Program-made: the position numbers and the translations under genes
Shown here: piece by piece, positions 14,186 to 19,983 of the stretch
Layout of the letters: each line of letters opens with the position of its first letter
Numbering within the stretch: the first letter of the stretch is position 1
Source: an uncultured Streptococcus sp.
GTDB lineage: Bacteria; Bacillota; Bacilli; Lactobacillales; Streptococcaceae
Assembly: GCA_934215455.1 (NCBI GenBank)
Contig: CAKPZX010000032.1
Location: 1-19,983 of the forward strand
Direction: 5' to 3'
Length of the DNA stretch: 19,983 bases
Notes under the pieces: model-generated
Told to the model about the DNA's origin: nothing
The model's database searches: none
Seen by the model: the letters and a program-made list of their open reading frames with translations, nothing else

Positions 14186-15447
14186 TATTTGTTAGCCTTG
14201 CTACCGATATCATTTCGATAGAAGAGGCCTTCTGTGTTTTGTTTGTTGAGTTCGTTGTAGATAATGTTTTGGCCGTCTTTGACGGTGTCTGCTGTTGTGA
14301 CTAGCATGTAAACACGTCCTCCGTTTGAGAGGAGATCTTGGCCATTTTCAGCGAATTTAGCACCAGCATAGTAAGTGATGATGTCGCCCTCTGTCTTGGC
14401 TGGAAGTTTGACACCCTTCTCATAAGCGAGTGGGTAGCCGTTTGAGGCTACAACCACGCCTAGTGTCACACCCTTGTCCGTCCAAGTGATGGCTGGCTCT
14501 TTGCCTTCCAAAATGTCAGTGATATTTTGTGCAAAGTCAGATGTTAAACGAGGCAAGATGATTTGTGTTTCAGGATCACCAAAACGTGAGTTGAACTCGA
14601 TGACTTTAGGGCCGTCAGCTGTCAAGATAAGTCCAGCGTAAAGGACACCAATGTAAGGACGACCTTCTTTAATCATACCTTCAAGAACTGGCTTGACAAT
14701 AGTGTCAACCGCCGTGTCAACCACGCTCTGTGGCAAGTGAGGAACTGGCGCATAGGCACCCATCCCACCAGTGTTAGGACCCTTGTCGCCATCATAGGCA
14801 CGTTTGTGGTCCTGAGCCGTTGGCATGATGTAGAACTTGTCCCCATTGACAAAGGCAAAGAGAGAGAACTCTTCCCCGTCAAGGAATTCCTCGATGACCA
14901 CACGCGCACCTGAATCACCGAATTTATTGTCCAAAAGCATCTCATGAGCGGCTTCGACGGCTTGCTCAACTGTCTCCGCAACGACGACACCTTTCCCAAG
15001 GGCCAAACCGTCTGCCTTGACCACGATTGGAGCACCTTTTTCTTCGATGTAGGCCTTGGCTTCCTCGAAATCTGAGAAGGTCCCGTAGGCTGCTGTCGGA
15101 ACGTCGTATTTGACCATGATTTCTTTAGCAAAATCCTTGGACCACTCCAGCTCAGCCGCAGCCTTGGTTGGGCCAAAAGCCTTGAGACCAGCTGCATTGA
15201 AATCATCCACGATTCCAGCCGCAAGGGCATCATCTGGACCGATAAAGGTCCAAGCAATATCATTGACTTTTGCGAAGTCAATCAGCTTAGAATGTTCGGA
15301 AATTCCGATATTGATCAAATCCAGACCATCTAATCGCATCCCGTCATTACCAGGAGCCACAAAAACCTGCTCAACGTCTGTAGACTCCAACAATTTCTTA
15401 GCAATCGCATGCTCACGACCGCCAGATCCAACAACCAAAAGTTTCAT
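14185..15447 (-). CDS. purD: Phosphoribosylamine-glycine ligase (GAR synthetase)
   Basis: It joins glycine to phosphoribosylamine using ATP, the second step of purine synthesis. The protein has 420 residues. N-terminal domain: MKLLVVGSGGREHAIA. ATP-grasp domain from about 100, with VVKADGLALGKGVVVA (142-157) and the metal-binding EFNSRFGDPETQ (284-295). The C-terminal domain completes the normal length. AAAGAGG precedes the ATG. It is first of its transcript, 182 bases from the divergent CHAP gene, and separated from purE by 211 structured bases. Confidence 0.97.
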   Translation of the reverse strand: MKLLVVGSGGREHAIAKKLLESTDVEQVFVAPGNDGMRLDGLDLINIGISEHSKLIDFAKVNDIAWTFIGPDDALAAGIVDDFNAAGLKAFGPTKAAAELEWSKDFAKEIMVKYDVPTAAYGTFSDFEEAKAYIEEKGAPIVVKADGLALGKGVVVAETVEQAVEAAHEMLLDNKFGDSGARVVIEEFLDGEEFSLFAFVNGDKFYIMPTAQDHKRAYDGDKGPNTGGMGAYAPVPHLPQSVVDTAVDTIVKPVLEGMIKEGRPYIGVLYAGLILTADGPKVIEFNSRFGDPETQIILPRLTSDFAQNITDILEGKEPAITWTDKGVTLGVVVASNGYPLAYEKGVKLPAKTEGDIITYYAGAKFAENGQDLLSNGGRVYMLVTTADTVKDGQNIIYNELNKQNTEGLFYRNDIGSKANK

Positions 15448-15478
15448 CTCGAACCTCTTTTGCGAATTATTTTATTAA

Positions 15479-15501
15479 ATTATATCATAATCGTTCGTTT
15501 T
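15479..15501 (-). promoter_or_regulatory. purD promoter with PurBox-like sequence
   Basis: On the minus strand TGATATAAT is an extended -10 with perfect TATAAT (15479-15484). Directly upstream, CGAAC sits in an A/T-rich setting (15489-15501), partly matching the streptococcal/lactococcal PurR box (core CCGAAC; here ACGAAC). There is no good -35 box, as expected of an activated or extended -10 promoter. A second partial match with core CCGAAT lies on the plus strand at 15581-15593, facing the CHAP gene. Confidence 0.5.
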
Positions 15502-15523
15502 ATTCTAATGATTTCAGCAAAAG

Positions 15524-15573
15524 TCTCCTATTTTCAGTAGAATCCAAACATTTTTTGCTATTTTCTCCTATTT
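15524..15573 (+). repeat. Two 10-base direct repeats exactly 40 bases apart
   Basis: TCTCCTATTT occurs at 15524-15533 and again at 15564-15573, upstream of the CHAP gene. The spacing is close to four turns of the helix, so both copies face about the same side. A binding site for a regulator is possible. Confidence 0.35.
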
Positions 15574-15629
15574 CTCATTTTTTTCCGAATAGTATAGGTG
15601 AGACCTACTAATTGACGAAAAGGAGTATT

Positions 15630-16649
15630 ATGCAAACAATCAAAAAATTTGTCGTACTGACTTGTGCGACATGGGGGATGCAAGCCTCTATTGCTCATGC
15701 AGATCAAACGACCAATGCTATCTATGCCGAAAAAGGGCAGCTGATGATTCATCTTGGAAACGTCCCGGATAAGTATCAAAAGATCCAAGTTCCCGTTTGG
15801 TCTGACCAAAATGGCCAAGATGACCTGATTTGGTATCCTGTGGAACGCAGTGACAAAGGATTTGACCTACAAGTGCCTTTAACCAACCACTCTGATCAAG
15901 CCGGACTTTATCATGTGTATGTCTATGGGGTGGAGGCAAATGAACAGCTAACCGGTCTTTACCCTCTCACGACCAGCGTCCAGCAAAAAGACCTGGCTTC
16001 TTCCCAGCCAAAAATCACGATCACACCCATCTCCTCACAAGAATTTGAGGTAGACCTAAAGTTATTCGAAGACGTTGACGAAATTGTCTTCCCCATCTGG
16101 TCTGAAGAAAATGGGCAGGATGATCTGGTCTGGTATCCCGCAAAGAAGATTGCACCTGGACATTTCCAACTTCACTTTCAGGCTCAAAAACACAAGGGAA
16201 ATGGGCTATTTCACCTACATGTCTATCAGAAAAGCCAAGGACAACTAAAAGGGCTATTCCCCACTACCTTTCAAGTGGAAAAGGCAAAGCCAAAGCTCAC
16301 TCCACTCGCAACACACCCGGGAAACACCTACCCCATTGGTGAGTGTACCTGGGGAGCCAAAGAATTAGCCCCTTGGGCCCACAACTGGTGGGGAAATGGT
16401 GGCATGTGGGCAGCTAGTGCACGCGCTGCTGGATTCCGGACAGGAGATACCCCAGAGATCGGTGCTATCGCCTGTTGGGACAATGGGGGATATGGCCATG
16501 TTGCCTTGGTTACAGACGTCGAACATGACCAAAAAATTCAGATCCAAGAGGCTAACTACAACGGCCACCGCTATATCGACAACTTCCGCGGTTGGTTCGA
16601 TCCAACCAACCCCATCTGGGGAACCGTCACCTATATCTACCCAAATTAA
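15630..16649 (+). CDS. Secreted CHAP-domain peptidoglycan hydrolase with two GBS Bsp-like repeats
   Basis: The protein has 339 residues. The signal peptide is about 1-24, ending SIAHA before DQ. Two related repeats follow at about 27-118 and 128-216. Each holds an almost identical core, [15 protein letters not shown] and [15 protein letters not shown], then a (L/F)(Y/H)xHVY strand; this is the GBS Bsp-like repeat, named for the group B streptococcal secreted protein linked to cell shape. The C-terminal CHAP domain (about 230-339) has its catalytic cysteine Cys239 in [11 protein letters not shown], His290 in GYGHVALV, and a polar third residue in QEANYNG. CHAP enzymes cut amide or peptide bonds in peptidoglycan. 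AAAAGGAG lies five bases before ATG 15630; an upstream TTG (15612) has no support. It has no cell-wall anchor motif, so it is probably released or bound through the repeats. It stands alone between purD and the purH side. Confidence 0.92.
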   Translation: MQTIKKFVVLTCATWGMQASIAHADQTTNAIYAEKGQLMIHLGNVPDKYQKIQVPVWSDQNGQDDLIWYPVERSDKGFDLQVPLTNHSDQAGLYHVYVYGVEANEQLTGLYPLTTSVQQKDLASSQPKITITPISSQEFEVDLKLFEDVDEIVFPIWSEENGQDDLVWYPAKKIAPGHFQLHFQAQKHKGNGLFHLHVYQKSQGQLKGLFPTTFQVEKAKPKLTPLATHPGNTYPIGECTWGAKELAPWAHNWWGNGGMWAASARAAGFRTGDTPEIGAIACWDNGGYGHVALVTDVEHDQKIQIQEANYNGHRYIDNFRGWFDPTNPIWGTVTYIYPN

Positions 16650-16665
16650 GGTCTTCATAACCAAC

Positions 16666-16696
16666 AAAAAAGGCACCATCCATTGATGCGTGCCTT
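16666..16696 (-). terminator. Terminator after the displaced purH 3' end; also ends the CHAP gene
   Basis: AAGGCAC (16670-16676) pairs with GTGCCTT (16690-16696), with an inner CATC/GATG extension and one bulged base. On the minus strand it is followed by TTTTTT and starts six bases after the stop codon of the purH fragment. This makes it a textbook purH terminator now cut off from purH. On the plus strand the T run is poor but the stem lies 20 bases after the CHAP stop. Confidence 0.8.
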
Positions 16697-16701
16697 ATTT
16701 G

Positions 16702-16785
16702 ATTAATGTCTGAAATGTCTCACGCCTGTGAAGATCATGGTCAAGCCGTATTTATCAGCCGCTTCAATTGACTCTTGGTCACGGA
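16702..16785 (-). pseudogene. purH: Duplicate 3' end of purH (84 bp)
   Basis: This stretch matches 18202-18285, the true end of purH, at 78 of 84 bases without gaps. The offset is exactly 1500. It encodes the last 26 or so residues of PurH ([14 protein letters not shown] ... RHFRH) followed by TAA. All six differences leave the protein unchanged. Homology stops sharply at 16785/18285. The frame stays open upstream for some codons but there is no start. It lies 12 bases beyond the stop of the HXXEE gene. Confidence 0.92.
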
Positions 16786-16797
16786 TACTGTTGAATT

Positions 16798-17355
16798 CTA
16801 TTTCATGTACTTTTCTAGACTTATTTGAATTTTTGGCATGATTTGGTGCATGACTTTAAGATTCGTATATGCTAATGCCATCGCTATGAAAAGGTAGACA
16901 ATGACTGACAACAGGGACATTTCAGAAGGCCAATAGTGGAAAATGATCATTAAAACAATGGGTAATTCTAGAGTTACTGTGACAACCCCGGGAACATAAC
17001 CTCTAAATTGCAGACACATGATATAATGGATCATGAAATGAGATGTATAAGCTATTACAAAAGCTAAATAGAGTACGGTGTTGTGGGTCATTTGACAAAG
17101 ACCAGAAATAAACAGCAAAATGATAAACTCCTCTAAAACACCTACTGCAAAGGCAGAGCCCTGCGTAACAGAACCAAAGAATGGTTTCTTAAAAGCCACT
17201 AACTTTTGACGATACCGTTTTTTCCACAAGGGCATAAAGATCATTTCTTCAAAATCGTGTAAAATAAATAAAATAGGTAGCATCCAAACATCAAAAAAAA
17301 ATGCCCATATCTTTACCTCCTTAATAACAACTAACAATTGTACAATGTTAAGCAT
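16798..17355 (-). CDS. Membrane protein with HXXEE domain, start uncertain
   Basis: The open frame has 185 codons. The domain name motif is HDFEE (His33, Glu36, Glu37), followed by a basic loop ([11 protein letters not shown]) and four or so hydrophobic segments up to about residue 170. A second histidine pair, HFMIH, lies near 105-109, with [12 protein letters not shown] after it. HXXEE proteins are small membrane proteins of unknown function, possibly metal-binding through these His/Glu residues. The ATG at 17355 lacks a ribosome binding site and would put a probable operator inside the gene. A perfect AAGGAGGT (17315-17322) sits six bases before ATG 17308, but that frame stops after MGIFF because of the nine-base homopolymer at 17293-17301. 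With one base fewer it would read [11 protein letters not shown] straight into the domain, giving about 169 residues. As it stands the gene may be off, phase-variable, or read by slippage. Confidence 0.75.
   Translation of the reverse strand: MLNIVQLLVVIKEVKIWAFFFDVWMLPILFILHDFEEMIFMPLWKKRYRQKLVAFKKPFFGSVTQGSAFAVGVLEEFIILLFISGLCQMTHNTVLYLAFVIAYTSHFMIHYIMCLQFRGYVPGVVTVTLELPIVLMIIFHYWPSEMSLLSVIVYLFIAMALAYTNLKVMHQIMPKIQISLEKYMK
17332..17350. promoter_or_regulatory. Palindromic operator candidate for the TetR regulator
   Basis: TAACAATTGTACAATGTTA holds a perfect 10-base palindrome ATTGTACAAT, with TAACA and TGTTA arms offset by one base. It lies between the HXXEE promoter and its ribosome binding site, in the transcribed leader. 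This fits repression by the divergent TetR protein. Confidence 0.5.
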
Positions 17356-17388
17356 AAATGATAATCATACATCGCGCGCAACACTTTT

Positions 17389-17417
17389 AGTATAAAGACA
17401 AACTGTTACAAAAACAA
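17389..17417 (-). promoter_or_regulatory. Promoter of the HXXEE gene
   Basis: Minus-strand TTGTTT (17412-17417), a 17-base spacer and TATACT (17389-17394). The leader to ATG 17308 would be about 75 bases. A plus-strand TATAAA at 17391-17396 overlaps it and could be the tetR -10, although it has no good -35. CTGTTACA (17403-17410) and TGTGACAG (17453-17460) form a 7-of-8 inverted repeat in front of tetR. Confidence 0.45.
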
Positions 17418-17477
17418 GAGGTTCAGCGAAATTGGCACAGTTTGAACAAAAGTGTGACAGGAAAGGAGAACTCTACT

Positions 17478-18020
17478 ATGGAATATCAAACACGGCAATG
17501 GCTGGAAGAAGCCTTGTTCGATTTATTAGCAACTAAGAAATCCCTGCATAATATCAGCATTGCAGAACTCAGTGAGCACGCTCAGATTGCTAGGCGCACG
17601 TTTTATCGTTATTATCATTCAAAAGAGCAGGTTCTTACGAACTATTTAGACCGCTTAATCCAAGACTATTTCATCGAACTTCAAACAGAAAAACTGACTA
17701 ATTTTGAGGATTTAGTAAACTTTTTCTTTCAGTATTGGAGCCAGTACACTGAGTCATTAAAGATTTTACAGGATGCAAACCTGCTCGTGCTTATCTTGCA
17801 AAGGGCTTATGATAAGCTTCCTGCTGCTTATAGCACTTTTATGGCACCTTGGCACATCACAAACACTAATCAAAAACAAATCACCTATGATAGTCGATTC
17901 ATTACCGGCGGTCTCTACAATATTTTTGATGAATGGTTAAAAACAGATCACCAGTCAATGTCTGTTAACGAGTTGGTCGCTACAGCTTTAAACACCATAA
18001 AAAGAATGAAAGATAGTTAA
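17478..18020 (+). CDS. TetR/AcrR family transcriptional regulator
   Basis: The protein has 180 residues. The N-terminal helix-turn-helix spans about 8-52: ALFDLLATKKSLHNISIAEL, then SEHAQIARRTFYRYYHSKEQVL, the classic TetR pattern ending in F-Y-R-Y-Y-x-S-K-E. The C-terminal part (55-180) is helical with no recognisable ligand motif; it resembles the streptococcal TetR type with a short C-terminal domain. AAAGGAG at 17462-17468 supports ATG 17478. A TTG at 17442 that would add 12 residues lacks support. It is divergent from the HXXEE gene and is its most likely regulator. HXXEE and TetR genes are often neighbours in Firmicutes, as far as I recall. Confidence 0.9.
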   Translation: MEYQTRQWLEEALFDLLATKKSLHNISIAELSEHAQIARRTFYRYYHSKEQVLTNYLDRLIQDYFIELQTEKLTNFEDLVNFFFQYWSQYTESLKILQDANLLVLILQRAYDKLPAAYSTFMAPWHITNTNQKQITYDSRFITGGLYNIFDEWLKTDHQSMSVNELVATALNTIKRMKDS

Positions 18021-18113
18021 GTGAGAAGCTGAGTTTTTCGAGATTAGTCCTGAGCAACTCCAACAAATCATTTTAATAATTTCTAAAACTAAAATGCTTA
18101 TTATTTTAGCCAC

Positions 18114-18150
18114 ACAAAAAGAGAAGACCACTTGCATCTTCTCTTTTTGT
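18114..18150. terminator. Bidirectional terminator between tetR and purH
   Basis: A perfect 14-bp stem (18114-18127 with 18137-18150), A-rich on one side and T-rich on the other. It can end tetR on the plus strand and purH on the minus strand; the purH stop is 53 bases away. A weaker 7-bp AT hairpin lies at 18089-18109. Confidence 0.85.
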
Positions 18151-18202
18151 TAGCGATCAGTCATTCATGATAGTTGATAACGAGCTAATTTTTAAATAAC
18201 CA

Positions 18203-19750
18203 TTAATGTCTAAAATGTCTGACTCCTGTAAAGATCATTGTCAAGCCGTATTTATCAGCCGCTTCGATTGACTCTTGGTCACGGACAGAGCCACCTGGTT
18301 GGATGATCGCTTTGATCCCTGCTTTAGCAATTTCTTCCACGTTATCTGCAAATGGGAAGAAGGCATCTGACGCAAGAACAGCGCCGTCAAGACGGTCTTT
18401 GGCTTGGTCAATAGCGATGCGGACTGAAGCCACACGGTTAGTTTGACCAGGGCCAACACCAAGTGTCATATGGTCATTGGTCACAATGATACCATTTGAT
18501 TTGACGTACTTGATAGCTTTCCAAGCAAACTCAAGAGCTGTTGCTTCTGTCTCAGTTGGTTGGCGTTTCGTCACCACTTGCCAGTCAGCTGGGCTTTCTT
18601 TCACCACGTCTTGGTTTTGAACGAGGAGACCACCAACAACACCGGTGTATTCTGCTTCCACTTCGCTAGCATCTTGAGCGTCAAATGGCAGCTCAAGGAT
18701 CCGCAAGTTTTTCTTCTTAGTTGTCAAGATTTCAAGCGCTTCGTCTGTGTAGCTTGGTGCAATGATGATTTCAAGGAAGACACCGTGCATTTTCTTAGCT
18801 GTCGCAGCGTCAACTTCACGGTTGAGGACTACAATACCACCAAAGATTGATACTGGGTCAGCCTCATAAGCATAGTCCCAAGCTGTTTCGATGTCGTCAG
18901 CTTGACCGATACCACATGGGTTCATGTGTTTGAGAGCCACAACTGTTGGACGGTCTTTGAAATCACGGATGATACGGATAGCGGCATCAGCGTCACGGAT
19001 ATTGTTGAATGACAATTCTTTACCGTTAAGCTGTTTAGCTGAAGCAATTGAGTAAGCCGTTGGCAAACCTTTTTGGTAGAAGTCTGCGTCTTGTTGAGGG
19101 TTTTCACCGTAACGCATTGGTTGCTTAAGGTCATAAGTCAAAGTGAGTTTTTCAGGTTTTTCTTCACCCACTTGAGCTGTGAAGTATTCTGCGATCAAAG
19201 CATCATAGGCTGCTGTGTGACGGAAGACTTTCGCTGCCAAACGTTGGCGAGTTTCGTAACTTGTTTCGCCGTTGGCTGCCAATTCGTCCAAAACCACAGC
19301 ATAGTCAGCAGGGTCTACCACAACTGTTACGCTAGCGTGGTTTTTCGCTGCTGAACGAAGCATAGATGGCCCACCAATATCGATATTTTCAACCGCATCC
19401 GCGTAAGTCACGTCTGGTTTAAGGATGGTTTCCTTGAATGGGTAAAGGTTGACCACAACAAGGTCAATCAATTCGATATTATTGTCTTTAGCCGCTTGAA
19501 GGTGGCTATCGAGGTCACGACGAGCGAGGAGACCACCGTGGATATTTGGGTGGAGAGTCTTCACACGACCGTCCATCATTTCTGGGAAACCAGTCACATC
19601 GTCGATGGCGATAGTGTCTACCCCAGCATTGTCAAGGGCAACTTTAGTACCACCTGTTGAGATGATATCCCAACCGAGTTTTTTGAGTTCTTGGGCAAAT
19701 TCAACAATGCCCGCTTTGTCTGAGACTGAAATAAGTGCTCGTTTAGTCAT
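18203..19750 (-). CDS. purH: Bifunctional AICAR transformylase / IMP cyclohydrolase
   Basis: It catalyses the last two steps to IMP: formylation of AICAR with 10-formyl-tetrahydrofolate, and ring closure. The protein has 515 residues, full length. The N-terminal cyclohydrolase domain (1-195) shows [17 protein letters not shown] and [14 protein letters not shown]. The C-terminal transformylase domain (200-515) has LKHMNPCG with Lys274-His275, the catalytic pair. The end FTGVRHFRH is intact. The last 84 bases are duplicated at 16702-16785. AAAAAGGAAAAG precedes the ATG. It lies 76 bases after purN and is probably on the same transcript. Confidence 0.97.
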   Translation of the reverse strand: MTKRALISVSDKAGIVEFAQELKKLGWDIISTGGTKVALDNAGVDTIAIDDVTGFPEMMDGRVKTLHPNIHGGLLARRDLDSHLQAAKDNNIELIDLVVVNLYPFKETILKPDVTYADAVENIDIGGPSMLRSAAKNHASVTVVVDPADYAVVLDELAANGETSYETRQRLAAKVFRHTAAYDALIAEYFTAQVGEEKPEKLTLTYDLKQPMRYGENPQQDADFYQKGLPTAYSIASAKQLNGKELSFNNIRDADAAIRIIRDFKDRPTVVALKHMNPCGIGQADDIETAWDYAYEADPVSIFGGIVVLNREVDAATAKKMHGVFLEIIIAPSYTDEALEILTTKKKNLRILELPFDAQDASEVEAEYTGVVGGLLVQNQDVVKESPADWQVVTKRQPTETEATALEFAWKAIKYVKSNGIIVTNDHMTLGVGPGQTNRVASVRIAIDQAKDRLDGAVLASDAFFPFADNVEEIAKAGIKAIIQPGGSVRDQESIEAADKYGLTMIFTGVRHFRH

Positions 19751-19826
19751 TTTCTTTCTTTTCCTTTTTTTAAAAAAGTTCTTTATCTGCTACAGTCGAA
19801 AATTATCTTTCAGCTCTAGGGCTTTC

Positions 19827-19983
19827 TTATTTTCGTGCAACTCCCAAACTATCCAACACTTCTGGATAGAGCTTGTACTCTGTTTCGTGGATGCGAGTTT
19901 CGAAAGTATCAAGGGTATCACCTTCAAGGCGTGGCACACGGACTTGTTTGATGACCTTACCGGTATCAACGCCAGAATCCACC
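19827..19983 (-). CDS. purN: Phosphoribosylglycinamide formyltransferase, C-terminal part
   Basis: Only the last 51 codons are inside the window. They read VDSGVDTGKVIKQVRVP, then EGDTLDTFETRIHETEYKLYPEVL, ending GVARK and TAA. This is the conserved PurN C-terminus, including the Asp-x-Gly-x-Asp-x-Gly segment near the active site. The enzyme formylates GAR, the step after PurD. The gene is cut by the window edge, not broken. Confidence 0.9.
   Translation of the reverse strand, partial: VDSGVDTGKVIKQVRVPRLEGDTLDTFETRIHETEYKLYPEVLDSLGVARK

Noticed and set aside
14673..15281. 202-codon minus-strand frame inside purD
   Set aside because: It is an out-of-frame shadow of purD; the purD frame has all family motifs.
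1..19983. CRISPR arrays, tRNA or rRNA genes, transposases, integrases
   Set aside because: None seen. There are no regularly spaced repeats, no recognisable tRNA or rRNA sequence, and no recombinase motifs, including in the purH-bounded cassette.

Overview
The window looks like the chromosome of a Streptococcus of the mitis/sanguinis group. This rests on the gene families, the strong AGGAGG-type ribosome binding sites, the low G+C content, and a gene order I recognise from Streptococcus pneumoniae: a purine locus next to bgaC, a mannose-family PTS, agaS and galM. I cannot name the species from sequence alone.

Region 1 (1-2030): a secreted lipoprotein made of two copies of the same roughly 185-residue domain, with its own promoter and terminator. 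About 400 bases of structured, gene-poor DNA follow. Region 2 (2031-9710): a minus-strand sugar operon reading bgaC, EIIB, EIIC, EIID, EIIA, agaS, galM. A GntR/UTRA regulator is transcribed divergently from the same intergenic region, which holds a near-consensus promoter and a cre-like site. The likely logic is import of a beta-galactosyl-hexosamine by the PTS, cleavage by BgaC, hexosamine phosphate to AgaS, and free galactose through GalM to the Leloir pathway.

Region 3 (9802-15501): minus-strand purine genes purD, purE, purK, then a ketopantoate-reductase-like gene, a 75-residue unknown protein, and purB. Between purD and purE lies a 139-base element that can fold as a 17-bp closing stem holding three hairpins. 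Region 4 (15448-16696): a plus-strand secreted CHAP hydrolase with two GBS Bsp-like repeats, interrupting the purine locus.

Region 5 (16666-18205): a small cassette with a membrane HXXEE-domain gene and a divergent TetR regulator. It is bounded on one side by the real 3' end of purH and on the other by an 84-bp second copy of that 3' end, exactly 1500 bases away. The copies differ at six positions; the five inside the coding sequence and the one inside the final codons are all synonymous or silent. The orphan copy still carries a good purH-oriented terminator. The picture is of a cassette that entered at the 3' end of purH and rebuilt the gene. The HXXEE gene has its best start codon out of frame by one base because of a nine-base homopolymer. 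Region 6 (18203-19983): purH and the 3' part of purN.

The most interesting items are the purH-bounded cassette, the branched RNA-like element upstream of purE, the homopolymer in the HXXEE gene, and the reductase homologue that lacks the usual catalytic lysine.
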